Shown here: one piece after another, positions 47,330 through 57,292 of the stretch
Numbering within the stretch: position 1 is the first letter of the stretch
Layout: each line of letters begins with the position of its first letter
Assembly: GCF_004664715.2 (NCBI RefSeq)
Contig: NC_051070.1
Coordinates: 68,186,700-68,250,699 of the forward strand
Source: Peromyscus leucopus
Lineage: Eukaryota > Chordata > Mammalia > Rodentia > Cricetidae
Reading direction: 5' to 3'
Length of the DNA: 64,000 nucleotides
The notes under the pieces: model-generated
Database searches by the model: none
The model's input: only the letters and a program-made list of their open reading frames with translations
What the model was told of the DNA's origin: nothing
Translations under genes and position numbers: made by a program

Positions 47330-48500
47330 TCCCCGGCCGGGGGTGGCCGAATCCCAGATAACCTCTCGGGCCGACCAATCAAAACCCCTTGCGGAAGAAC
47401 GCGCCTCACGAGCTTATCTCAGACAACCAACCAGAAGCATTAGAACTCCGACCCGGACTCCCCTTTGCGGCCCAATCAGAGCAACTCCTTGCGAGGGCCG
47501 GCAGCAGCGACGGCCAATGAGGTTAGAAGTCAGCCTAACACCGCCCCCCCGCTCCAGCCCAGCTTCCCGCCCACGTGGTGCGCCGGGGGGTGTGTACGGC
47601 AGGGGGAGGGAGAGCGGAGAAGCACCGCCCCCGGCGGCCGGCGGTTACCGCCCCAGGCGAGACCACCCACCAGCCCGCAGCCGTCGCAGGAGCCGCGGGG
47701 GGCGAGGCCCTGTGGACGCCGACGACCCCTGCGGAGCCGGCCGACAGCTCCTTAGGTCGCCAGCCTCATCCGGCAGGCATCTGGCCGCCAGGCCTGCGGG
47801 TGCTGACGTCACTCGACGCGCCCCGCAGCCCCGCCCCCCCTCGGCCCGCTGATTGGACAGCGGAGTCCGCTGATGGACAGGTGGGCGCTGGAGGAAAGTG
47901 CGTGACCCGAGAGGGGCGTTCGTGCGGAGCGGCGGGGAATTGGCTGCGGCGTGCACTGGGGCTAGCGGAACTAGACGTCATGGCTGAGAGGCGGTCCCTT
48001 AAGGTCGCCTGCAGTTGTTTTTTTTTTTTTTTTTTAACTGCATGCCCAGCCCTCCTTTTTCACTCAGCTCCCAGCAACCCCAGCTCAACCGTTTTTGTTT
48101 TTTGTTTTTTTATTCCGCGGCTGAAGCGCCAGGGGCCTGCCCGAAAGCAGTCTCCTTCACCGCTGGGACCCAGGCTTCCTCGCCCTGCTGTGTACCCACT
48201 TACCCGCGGCGGTCTCGGTAGACGACCCCTAGCTTCCTCTCCCGGTGTTTGCAGACGCTCCCTAAGTCCCGCAGCCTGCCTCGGAGCCTTTCCGGTTGCG
48301 TTAGTGCGCACGCGCTGCCTCGGTCTGGGTTTTGCAGACCTTCCCCAGGCTTGGCTGGCGCGCCGCCGCCTCCTGCAGGTTAATGAGTAACAAGGTCGCG
48401 GCCAAGGCCGAGCCCTGCCGCGCCTGGACGGTTCCCCAGGCCGAGGGCCGCGGCGGCCTTGGCCCAGAGCCGGGCCACCCTGGACGGGCATGCGGCCGGT
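47330..48500 (-). promoter_or_regulatory. Dcaf11: Dcaf11 CpG-island promoter with CCAAT cluster
   Basis: A long GC- and CpG-rich block. CCAAT boxes lie at 47376-47380, 47472-47476 and 47514-47518, with reverse ones at 47852-47856 and 47939-47943. A strong minus-strand donor (CGG/GTAAGTGGG) at 48194-48206 makes 48204 upward a candidate alternative non-coding first exon. Long open frames on both strands here are GC artefacts. Confidence 0.6.
48018..48036. repeat. Poly-T run
   Basis: Uninterrupted T-run inside the CpG island. From 48500 to 49350 I see only unique, AT-richer sequence and no gene. Confidence 0.9.
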
Positions 48501-49349
48501 CCTGTAGGGGTGTCCCCTGGTCCCTAGGCCGGAGAGCAGAACGTTTTCTCCCGGACCCACACCGTGGATGGTTGAACTGGCCACGGTGCCTAGCGTCCCT
48601 GCGCTTTGTTTCCTGTTCCGCTGTCACTGCCTTAAAATTCGTTAAACAAAGCGTCCAGCATTTTGTTCTTTGGCTACTTTCCATTAGTTCACGTGGACAG
48701 TATTTCTAACACACATGGAACTTTCAGGATCCCGAGGTATCTGGGTTATCCGGCCTGGAAAGTCTATAGTTTTAAAAAGTACTTTTCCTTCCTTATTACT
48801 CCTTTAATTCTAACAAGGTCTGTAGATATTTTTAACTGATTGCTTGAGGTTATTTTCACAGTCGCAATTCCCCCACTTCAGACTTCTCCCACTCACTGAT
48901 CTGCTCACCTCTCCTCTTAACAGTATTGCGTTCCTAAGAGCTGACCAGTGATTTTTTTCCTTTTTTTGTTACTTCAAATATAGACTTCCCAACCGGATTG
49001 TCTTTTTACTAACCTTGTTTTTTTGTTTTCTGCTAACAAATGTGCCTGTAAGTGCCTTTCTACTTGTGCACCTTTTTAGAATGTCTCTGATCTGAGAGAT
49101 GCCTTATCTTGACTGGCCCTAGCCGGCTCTAACAGCCGTGAACTTTGACCTAGTGGTACTGTAGTAATCAACCTAGGACCTGCATAAAGATTTATGTTCT
49201 GCTTAACGGTTACTGGTAATAGTGGAACACTGGAAACAAAAGAAATCCAAATATACAATAAAAGGTTGGTTAAATAAATTATGGTCAGCATTGTACAGAT
49301 AGGAAAATACCAGGTAGCCACTGAAATGAATTTTATAATGGGTTAGGAA

Positions 49350-49665
49350 TATGTCTGTGGGAGAGCGCTTGCCTGGCATTGGTTATACATTGGTTTCAAT
49401 CACCAGCACACATACACAAAACAAAACCAGGCTGACTGCTGCAGTTCGTCATAAAGTATAAAAATAACCAGTTTGGGCCGGTGAGGTGGTTCAGCTTGCC
49501 GGGTAAAGGGGCTTACTACTAAGTCTTATGACTTGAGTTCAGTCCCTGGGACTCACTCGTAGGAGAGAGAATGAACTCCCATAAGTTGTTCTCTGAACTC
49601 CACATATATACTGCCCTAGTCACCCACACCCACCTAATAATGTAATATGAATTCAAGTAAATATG
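49350..49665 (+). repeat. ID-like remnant and B3-type SINE
   Basis: An ID-like head near 49352-49425 (GTGGGAGAGCGCTTGCCTGG). A sense B3-type repeat follows at 49468-49665 (GGGCCGGTGAGGTGGTTCAG to GTTCTCTGAACTCCACATAT). Confidence 0.65.
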
Positions 49666-49821
49666 AATTTTTTAAAAACCAAGGTCATTATGTGGTTAAT
49701 AAAGTAGACAGGATCTTATACATAATAACCAAGGTGTAACATGAACAGAAAATTATGATTAATACAATTATAATACCTAAGGTCCAGAACAGAGATCTGT
49801 CAAATTTATTCTCTTAACTAC

Positions 49822-49910
49822 CTCTCTGTGTGTATGTGTGGGTGTATGGGTGTGGTGTGTTTGTGTGCTCAGGTGTGTTCCGGTGGATGTGCATGTGTGT
49901 ACCAGTTGGT
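49822..49910. repeat. GT-rich degenerate tract
   Basis: Interrupted TG/GGTG-rich simple sequence. 49670-49820 is unrecognised. Confidence 0.6.
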
Positions 49911-50010
49911 ATAGAGGCCTGAAATGGATGTCTGGTGTCTTCCTTAATAAAATTTCTAACTTATTTATTTTAGACTATCTTTTATTATTTTTTTTTGATG
50001 ATTTCATACA

Positions 50011-50188
50011 TGTATACAGTGTATCTTTTTTTTTTTTTCAAGACAGGATTTCTCTGTGTAGTTTTGCGCCTTTCCTGGATCTCGAGCTGTAGCCCAGGCT
50101 GGCCTCGAACTCACAGAGATCCGCCTGCTTCCTGAGTGCTGGGATTAAAGGCGTGTACCACCACCGCTGGGTGTATACAGTGTATCTT
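50011..50188 (-). repeat. Recent B1 insertion with 17-bp target-site duplication
   Basis: Antisense B1 (50028-50171) flanked by TGTATACAGTGTATCTT at 50011-50027 and 50172-50188. Confidence 0.95.
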
Positions 50189-50257
50189 GATCACATTCAC
50201 TTGAGCTGCTCGCCCTCCCTCTGATGTCCCCCCTACAAGCCCCCTCCTACTTTCATG

Positions 50258-50274
50258 TTTTTTTTTTTTCTTTT

Positions 50275-50308
<34 letters not shown>

Positions 50309-50404
50309 GTTTTTCGAGACAGGGTTTCTCTGTGTAGCTTTGCGCCTTTCCTGGAACTCACTTGGTAGCCCAGGCTGGCCTCGAACTCACAGAGATCCGC
50401 CTGG
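50258..50404 (-). repeat. 5'-truncated B1 in a T-rich tract
   Basis: A long T/C tract then near-consensus antisense B1 that stops at GAGATCCGCCTGG. It is followed by another T9-C-T5-C block that looks like the target-site copy. Confidence 0.85.
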
Positions 50405-50419
50405 TTTTTTTTTTCTTTT

Positions 50420-50650
50420 TCTTAACCAACTTATTTTTTGAGTCAGAGCCTCTCCCTGAACCTGTAGCTGGCTGATTGGCCATGCTGGCTAGCCAGCAAG
50501 CCCAAGGAACTCTTCTGTCTGCTCCCTTAGCTCCAGGATTTTAGACACGTGACCTGAACATTGCTGGATTATTTTAGGTGGGTGCTGAGGATCTGAATTC
50601 AGGTGCCCCTGCTCATACTTTATCGACAGGGCCATCTGCCCAGTCTCTCC
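50420..50650 (-). repeat. B3-type SINE
   Basis: GAGTCAGAGCCTCTCCCTGA ... GGGTGCTGAGGATCTGAATT ... GGCCATCTGCCCAGTCTC. Diverged. Most of 50710-51300 is unrecognised apart from a short B1 head at about 50741-50757. Confidence 0.6.
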
Positions 50651-51304
50651 CACCCATTTTGATGACAGAGTTGCACTATGACCAGGTCTAAGCAAAATCG
50701 AAGGAGGAGGAAGGTCAACAGTAAATAAATTATGTATATATGGCCGGGAGTGGTGGCCCCCCCAGGAGAAGGTGGTTTTGACACACCCTTGGCCGGTCAG
50801 TGCTGGGTGAGTTTGTAAAGTGCTTTGAACCCGAGCAGCTTCTGCTTTCCCCAGCTACACTGAGTCAGTTTAGCCACAGGGAGGGTTTTTCAGTTAAGAC
50901 CAAGTCTGCTAATTAGTAAATATCAGTTGATTCACTTCCTCTTCCGCCAGGGTTGGCCTTGGTTTGTTTTGTTTTGTTTTTGTCCTTGTGTAGCTCCACT
51001 AGAGGGCGACCTGGTCTGTGGAGGAGAGGACAGCAAGTTTTCATGGTGGGCATGGTCACACAGCTGCTCTGTGGTTTCAACAGGAGCTCCTCCGCAGGAT
51101 GAGTACCTCCGGGGTACCTGAGATGAGTTCAGTCTTCTGAGGTGACTGGTACCCACACAAGTGTTGATATACTATAAGAAGCATTTTCTGTGTAAGATGG
51201 AAGGGGAGAAATGTGGTAATTTATCCAGGGACTTTAAAATGTGCTTATTAGAGAGTAATTGGATATGATGAGATATTCTAACACTCTCATGTCTTAGGTC
51301 CTTT

Positions 51305-51533
51305 ATTTTTATTTTATTTATTTATTTTTGGAGACAGCATCTCATGTAGCCTAGGCTGATTTGTAACTCACTATATATCTGAGGATAACTGAACTTGATC
51401 TCCCTGCCTCTCATATGTGAGTTCTGGGCGGTATGTATACCGCCATACTCAGTTTTATATAGAACTTATATTGACCCCAGGGCTTCATGAATGCCAGGAA
51501 AGCATTCTACTGATTGAGTTACATTCTCAGTTA
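51305..51533 (-). repeat. B4 SINE (B1-ID fusion)
   Basis: Antisense B1-like half (GGAGACAGCATCTCATGTAG) followed by an ID-like half (TTCTACTGATTGAGTTACAT). Confidence 0.7.
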
Positions 51534-51561
51534 TCTTAGGTCCTTAACAATTAGGTTTTGC

Positions 51562-51741
51562 AGGGAAGGGCTAGATAGATGGCTCAGTGATTAAGTGCCC
51601 CGGCTGTTCTATTGGGGGACCCAGGTTTGATCCCAGCACCCATGTCGCAGCTCACAACCATCTGTAACTCCAGTTCTGATGCATATGTACCCAGATATAC
51701 CTGCAGGCCAACCAGCCATACACATAGAAAAAAAAAATCCT

Positions 51742-51823
<82 letters not shown>

Positions 51824-51835
51824 CGTGCGTGCGTG
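51562..51835 (+). repeat. B2 SINE with (TC)n(AC)n tail
   Basis: Sense B2 at 51562-51741, then (CT)n (about 51750-51790), (CA)n (about 51791-51822) and GCGTGCGTGCGTG. Confidence 0.9.
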
Positions 51836-51869
51836 TTTTGTTTTATAGAAGTAAAACCTGTAACCCTAT

Positions 51870-52078
51870 TTTAGTGTGTGTTTGGTTCTGGGGTTTGAAC
51901 CCAGGGCTTTGCACACCCTAGGCAAGTATTCTACAACTGAACTAGTTCTCTTTTTTGACTTTTGGATTTGAGACAAGGTCTCCCAGAGGATGGCAGCCCA
52001 GGGTGGCCCTGAACTTGCAGCCTTCCCCCTCATGGTTCCAGTGGCTGCAGTTACAGGTGGACACCACCTGATCAGCTT
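51870..52078 (-). repeat. ID/B4-type SINE
   Basis: GGTTTGAACCCAGGGCTTTG (ID-like) followed by a diverged antisense B1 half (GAGACAAGGTCTCCCAGAGG). Confidence 0.65.
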
Positions 52079-52114
52079 GTAACCCTCATTCTGAACAGTA
52101 ATATGAGATTATGA

Positions 52115-52890
52115 AGTGCTGTGGTAGTTTGAATGATCCATGTCCCCCGTAGTCTCTGTTATCTGAACACTTGGTCCCCGGGTGGTGAAACTGTTCGGGT
52201 AGGTTTAGAAGGTGTGGCCCTGGAGGAGGTGAGTCACTGGGCGCTGGCTCTTGAGATTCCAAAAATTGGAGGTTTCAAAGCCCATGCCGTCCCCACTTTC
52301 CAACCTCTGCTTCCTGCTTCCTGTTCAAGATGTGAGCTCTCAGCTTCCTGCTCCAGCTACCATGCCTCCACTCTGCCGCCAACATGGTTTTTTAAATTTT
52401 ATTTTTTTTCCAAGATAGTCTCACAGTGCTATGTAGCTTGGGGTGTCCTGGAACTCGCTCTGTAGACCCTGCTGGCCTTGAATTTAGAAATCTGTCTGTC
52501 TCTGTCTCCTGAGTGCTGGGATTAAAGGCACGCCTCCGCCACTACCACCATCAGGCTAAACATTTATGCATTTAATTTTATGTCTGAGTATTGTGCCTGC
52601 ATATATGTATATACACCACATATGTGCTTCATGTCCACTGAGATCAGAAGAAGAATAGGATCTCTGGGAAATGGAGTTATGGATGATTGTGAACTACCAT
52701 GGGGGTGGTGGGACTTGAATCTGGGTCTTCTGCAAGAGCAGCAAGTACACTTAATGTCTGAGCCATGTCTCTGGCCCCCTCCCCCAGTCCTGGACTCTTA
52801 TCCTTCTGGAACTGGGAGCCCAAATAAATTCTTCTGTAGGTTGCCTTGTCATGGTGTTTTATCACAGCAATAGAAAACTAACCAATACAG
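52115..52890. repeat. Rodent interspersed repeat split by B1 and B2
   Basis: The outer halves (52115-52390 and 52781-52890, ending TAGAAAACTAACCAATACAG) are separated by an antisense B1 (52393-52556) and an antisense B2 (52557-52780). The outer repeat is of the same kind as at 39447-39870. Confidence 0.65.
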
Positions 52891-52907
52891 GTGTTTTATC
52901 TTTCTCT

Positions 52908-53098
<191 letters not shown>

Positions 53099-53290
53099 TT
53101 ATCACTGGAAAGGTCTAGAAAGAATGAGGGATCCGTGAACGTGAACACAAAAGAATGCTTAATCAAAAAAGGGAGAGACCACTGAAATTTAGTCAGCTTT
53201 GGGAAGACTGTCACCCATGTGTCTGTTAACCTACACGTCAACTGTTGCAAATATGCCTGCAGACAAGGAGCTACCATGTCAACACACAGA

Positions 53291-53885
53291 GAACATGCTG
53301 GCACAGTCTGTAATCCCAGTGTTTAGGAAACTAAGGCAGGAGGGTTTTGAGTTTGAGGCAGCCAGGGATACATAGTTTGTGTTAAAAAGAAAAAAACCCG
53401 TTATGGTGAGAAACATTTCACTCCAACGAAAAAGAAAAAATCCTCCTCTGATGTCATGGCTGGTTCTCCCCACAGTCTGTACTTCTTCCCACCAGGTCAG
53501 GAGGCACCTAAGTGTAGGACTACAGCAGAAAACTAAGGTATGTTTTATTTTCTGTTTTTACAAGTTTTATTATGTGCACCTGTGCATGGATGTGTGGTGT
53601 GTGGGGGCATGTGAATGTGGAGAGGAGAGTTGGTTCTCTCCAGCTGTGCGGGTCTTAAGGATTGAACTCAGGTCATTAGGCTTGGCAGCAGGCATCTGCA
53701 CCCACTGAGCGGTCTTGCCAGCCCTACTGTCTTTTTTGAGACAATCAGAGCTGGGTATGGTGGCTGGCACCTGTAATCCCAGCACCTAGGAATCTGAGAC
53801 CATGTCAGGGTTATAGTGTTAGGCTGGCCTTAACCTCTCCATTGTCCTTGTCTGAGGTTACAGGTGTGTGCCACCACGTTTGGGC
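53291..53885. repeat. B1 remnants and B3-type SINE
   Basis: Sense B1/B4-like at 53291-53398, antisense B3-type at 53545-53724, B1-like pieces at 53748-53885. The flanking 53086-53290 and 53890-54185 are unrecognised. Confidence 0.6.
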
Positions 53886-54187
53886 ACTTGTAGCTTTATA
53901 ATATTGTTTCCTACTGAAAGACTCCAGGTTCTTAGAGGGCTGGTTGATTCCAGGTTTGGGGCATAAAATATACAAGATGTTTGTACGATAATCCATGTAC
54001 AGCAGAGAAACAGGCAGGAACTATCAGGACCCTGCTTAAATGACTCGGTCAAGTTTCCATCAGCGAAGGTGGGAGGATTTGAGCATTAGTAATATAATTT
54101 ACTAAATGCAATGCAGTGTTTAAATCTAGAAGTTCATTGTGTGTGCTGTTTTAACTAACTGGCCATCCTTTTGAAAGGCAATAGGCT

Positions 54188-54395
54188 AGGAGAATGTAGC
54201 CTAGTTGGTAGAGCATTTGCGTAGCACACGAGGCTTTGCCAGCCCTGCGTCATCCTGGCTTGGCAGTTTGGGCTTGTCTCTGGTGATAGGAGGCAGGAGG
54301 ACCAGCAATTCGAGGTCATTCTTGGCTACATAGAAAGTTCAAGCTTGGGATATGTGAGACCCTGTTTCAGAAAAGAAAAAAAAAAAAAAGATAAT
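54188..54395 (+). repeat. B4 SINE (ID plus B1 halves)
   Basis: TAGCCTAGTTGGTAGAGCAT (ID head), then ACCAGCAATTCGAGGTCATT and an A-rich tail. 54396-54689 is unrecognised. Confidence 0.7.
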
Positions 54396-54689
54396 AGGAG
54401 ACTAAGTCATTTTAAAGATGGAGAATAAAGGAAACTAAGCAACAGTGATGCTGTTCATACAAACTGTCACAGGCAATGAAATGGAAGATTGAGAGAAGCA
54501 TTCCTTTATAAAATGTACTCCAGCCCTTAAAACAGAGCCCCAGTGTGTCTGCTTCCCAGTTCCTAGTATATTAATTAATCCAGGCATTGAACATCCATGT
54601 CTAGATTCTTCCAATGGCTAACTTGAAAAAAGAAAGGAATGCAGGAGAAACCTGTGGGTTGACAGATTTCACTACGTATGAAATACACA

Positions 54690-55075
54690 CAACGCTGGGC
54701 ATGGTTGCACATGCCTGCAATTGCAGTCCTTAGGCATGGAGGCCAGAGGATGGAGAGTTCTAATGGAGGCAGGGCTGCACAGTGAGACCTACCTTACCAA
54801 ACAAAACCCTGGGAGAAGTCCGCGGTAGGTCACTTGCCTAGCATTCCTGAGGCCCCGGATTCAATGCTCAGTACGGCAGATAAGACAAAAATGAAAAAAA
54901 GGAAGGAAGGGAAGGAGGGAAGGAGCCGGAGCTAAAGCCAAGGCTGGGCATGGTGGCACACACACAGGAGGATCGGGAATTCACTGCCAGCTCCTCTATC
55001 AGGTCGGACACCAATCTGGGCCATAGGACACCTTGTCTAAAACAAGCATACAAACAAACTCCAAACACGCAAAGA
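54690..55075 (+). repeat. B1 plus ID remnant, then a second B1
   Basis: GCTGGGCATGGTTGCACATG (54693) runs on to an ID-like CACTTGCCTAGCATTCCTGA and a GGAA-rich tract. Another B1-like head lies at 54943-55075. From 55076 to 55650 nothing is recognised. Confidence 0.65.
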
Positions 55076-55654
55076 CCCAAACTCAGGATATCTTAATCAT
55101 GCTCTATTTATCTGACATGAGGTCCAATTTTATTGGCAAAAATCATGTTTAAGGCTACTGTGTACTTGAGTCCGGAGAAGGTATCTGGAGCCCCAGTTCT
55201 GAATCTATTTCTCTTCTACATTTTTCTTTTCACTGCTCCTTTTCCTCTTAAACGCAGAGTCAGCTCCAGAATGCAGACTTAAAGGGCCAACTCCAGTCAC
55301 TGCAGAGCGGGAGCAGCTGACAGCTAACTGCCCTACTGTGTTGTTGCTGCTAGTCTGAATGCTGTACTCCACTGCCTCAGTTATCCCAGTGCTGTGAGCT
55401 AGAGGCACATTGCCGGTCTACAGATGAAAGGATCGAGCCGCTGGGTGCAAAAGGCATTGTTTTTACCCCTTGCTAGTTAGGAAGATGAGGATCTGACTGT
55501 ATGTTTACTGATATTTAGAAGTCATACCATTTCCTTTGAGGTAATGATTTATCCTGTGACGTTTAGATCCATGTATGCACTGTGTCATGTTCAAATTAGG
55601 ATGAACTGCCCTTCTTTGTGGTGAAAAACAGAAAACACTCAAAATCCTTCAGTT

Positions 55655-55803
55655 CTTTTTTTTTTTTTTTTGTACTTCTGGGACAGGGTCTCTCCCCTAG
55701 CTGTCCTGGAGCTTCCTCTGTAAACCAGGCTGGCCTCGAACTCTGAGTCTCTGCCTCTGCCTCCTGAGGGCTAGGATTAAAGGCCTGTGCCACCACAGCC
55801 CGC
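55655..55803 (-). repeat. B1 SINE
   Basis: Antisense B1 with a T15 head and AACCAGGCTGGCCTCGAACT. From 55804 to 56600 only a T-run (about 56207-56231) is seen. Confidence 0.9.
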
Positions 55804-56603
55804 CCTTCAGCTCTTGTGTGATATTGTCATCTTTCAGTGCAGCAGAACATTAGGCCTTACTTCTGCTAACTTAGGACATGATCAGCCTTCCCAAGCTGTA
55901 ATTTTATGTGTAGTGTATCCCATGGCTGCATTCTTTTTTGTGGTCCACTCTGACCTTTAGTAAACCTTTCTTCCTTGACCAGTTTTCCAGAAGTTTCTTG
56001 GAGAACACTCAGCATTTCCTCACCCAGTTATTTCTTTTCAGGGATTGTCCAGGAATTCCATTTTGTTTGAAGGTTTTCCTCTTATTTTTATTACTTATTA
56101 GTATGTGAGAATTTCATGTGTATACAATGGTCTTTTGATCAAATCCACTTCCCCTTTCCTATTTTCCCCAGACCTTTTCCAACATGTTCCTCTCTAAACT
56201 TCAGGTCTTTTTTTTTTTTTTTTTTTTTTTTAAATACCCCCCTGCTTCCCCTATGCACAAAGATGTGGGGCCATTCACTGGATAATCTTTGGTTTGTGGT
56301 TTTTTTACTTTGTAGCCAGGGTCACTATGTGTACAGTTCTCTTGCCTTGGTGACTTGCCTTCAAGTGTTAGGATCTGAAGATGTGCTGTTATGCTCAGTC
56401 CGACTCTGAGTTTTGAGCTGTAAAATGGGACTTCCATAACGTTCTTGGAACAGTGCCTAGCATACAGATGGTGCTCTGAAGTGCCTTGTCTAGCTGGCCT
56501 TGGGGCACACTTGCCAGTAGGGAGAGAGAGGAGCTCTTTAGCTGCATAGTGAGTTTGAAACCAGCCTGGGCTTCATGAGACTTTGTCTCAAGTGAAAGAA
56601 AAA

Positions 56604-56727
56604 GTGTGGCTGCTGGTTCAAGTCCGGCGGGAGGAAGCCAGCACATCGATGCCAGAGCTGCCTTCACTGACTGGTCTCAAGCAAAGACTGTGTGGCTCCT
56701 GGTTTAAGTCCAGCGGGAGGAAACCAG
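56604..56727. repeat. Direct repeat of about 38 bp, 86-bp period
   Basis: 56604-56641 and 56690-56727 match at all but four positions. Both contain GGTT(C/T)AAGTCC, which looks like a tRNA T-arm. A diverged antisense B1 lies at 56820-56950. Confidence 0.75.
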
Positions 56728-57113
56728 TGTAAGAACCAGCAATGGAGAAGACGGGCTTCTGCATGTCTGTGTGGGACAGAGAACTAACCCTAACCACTGA
56801 GCAGCCTGTTGTGGCCTCCCTTTTTAAGATTGGTCTTTACTGTGTAGCCCTGGCGCCTGGCACTTGCTATCTAGACCAGGCAGGCTGGTCTCAAACTCTC
56901 CAGGGTGGAGCTGCCTCTAGCATTAAAGGCATGCATCACCAGACCAGGCTACATTCTTCAGAAGAATAATGCCTTCTAAAAGTTCTTACTATGTGGGCCA
57001 GCATCAAGACAAATGGGAAGTTGGGAACAACACAGATGTATAAAATAAATGCAACTCTCTTATCAGACAGCATGGGAGGAGGTCTGTGGCCTGGCCTCCC
57101 AACACTCAGACGT

Positions 57114-57119
57114 TTTAAT
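57114..57119 (-). terminator. Pck2: Candidate Pck2 poly(A) signal (ATTAAA)
   Basis: TTTAAT on the plus strand, about 150 nt past the Pck2 stop. No AATAAA lies closer on this strand. Confidence 0.45.
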
Positions 57120-57190
57120 GTCAAACTGTTCATGTTTTCTAAGAGCCTGGGAGTTCTCTACCCAGGTGGGGTGCTGCGTTCTTGCTAGCC

Positions 57191-57292
57191 TAGAGCCTCG
57201 GGTAACATTCTTTGCACGCGCCCCTAGAGCCTCAGGTCATATTCTTTGCACACGACCCTAGAGCCTCAGGTCACATTCTTCGCACACGCTCC
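57191..57292 (-). repeat. Pck2: 34-bp minisatellite, three copies, across the Pck2 stop codon
   Basis: Copies start at 57191, 57225 and 57259. The unit begins TAGAGCCTC(A/G)GGT. The third copy holds the Pck2 stop (57271-57273) and the last codons; the other two lie in the 3'UTR. Confidence 0.9.

Noticed and set aside
47575..48390. 271-codon plus-strand open frame in the Dcaf11 CpG island
   Set aside because: GC-rich sequence lacks stop codons by composition. The translation is low-complexity, Pro/Arg/Ala-rich with a homopolymer-derived Phe run, and has no domain.
48060..48584. 174-codon minus-strand open frame in the same island
   Set aside because: Overlaps the plus-strand frame, is Arg/Gly/Pro-rich and has no family likeness. 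Composition artefact.
54188..54260. tRNA-like sequence (GTTGGTAGAGCA)
   Set aside because: It is the ID-derived head of a B4 SINE, with a B1-like half and A-rich tail, not a functional tRNA gene.
57054..57059. Plus-strand AATAAA-like sequence near the Pck2 end
   Set aside because: Wrong strand for Pck2 and no plus-strand gene ends here.
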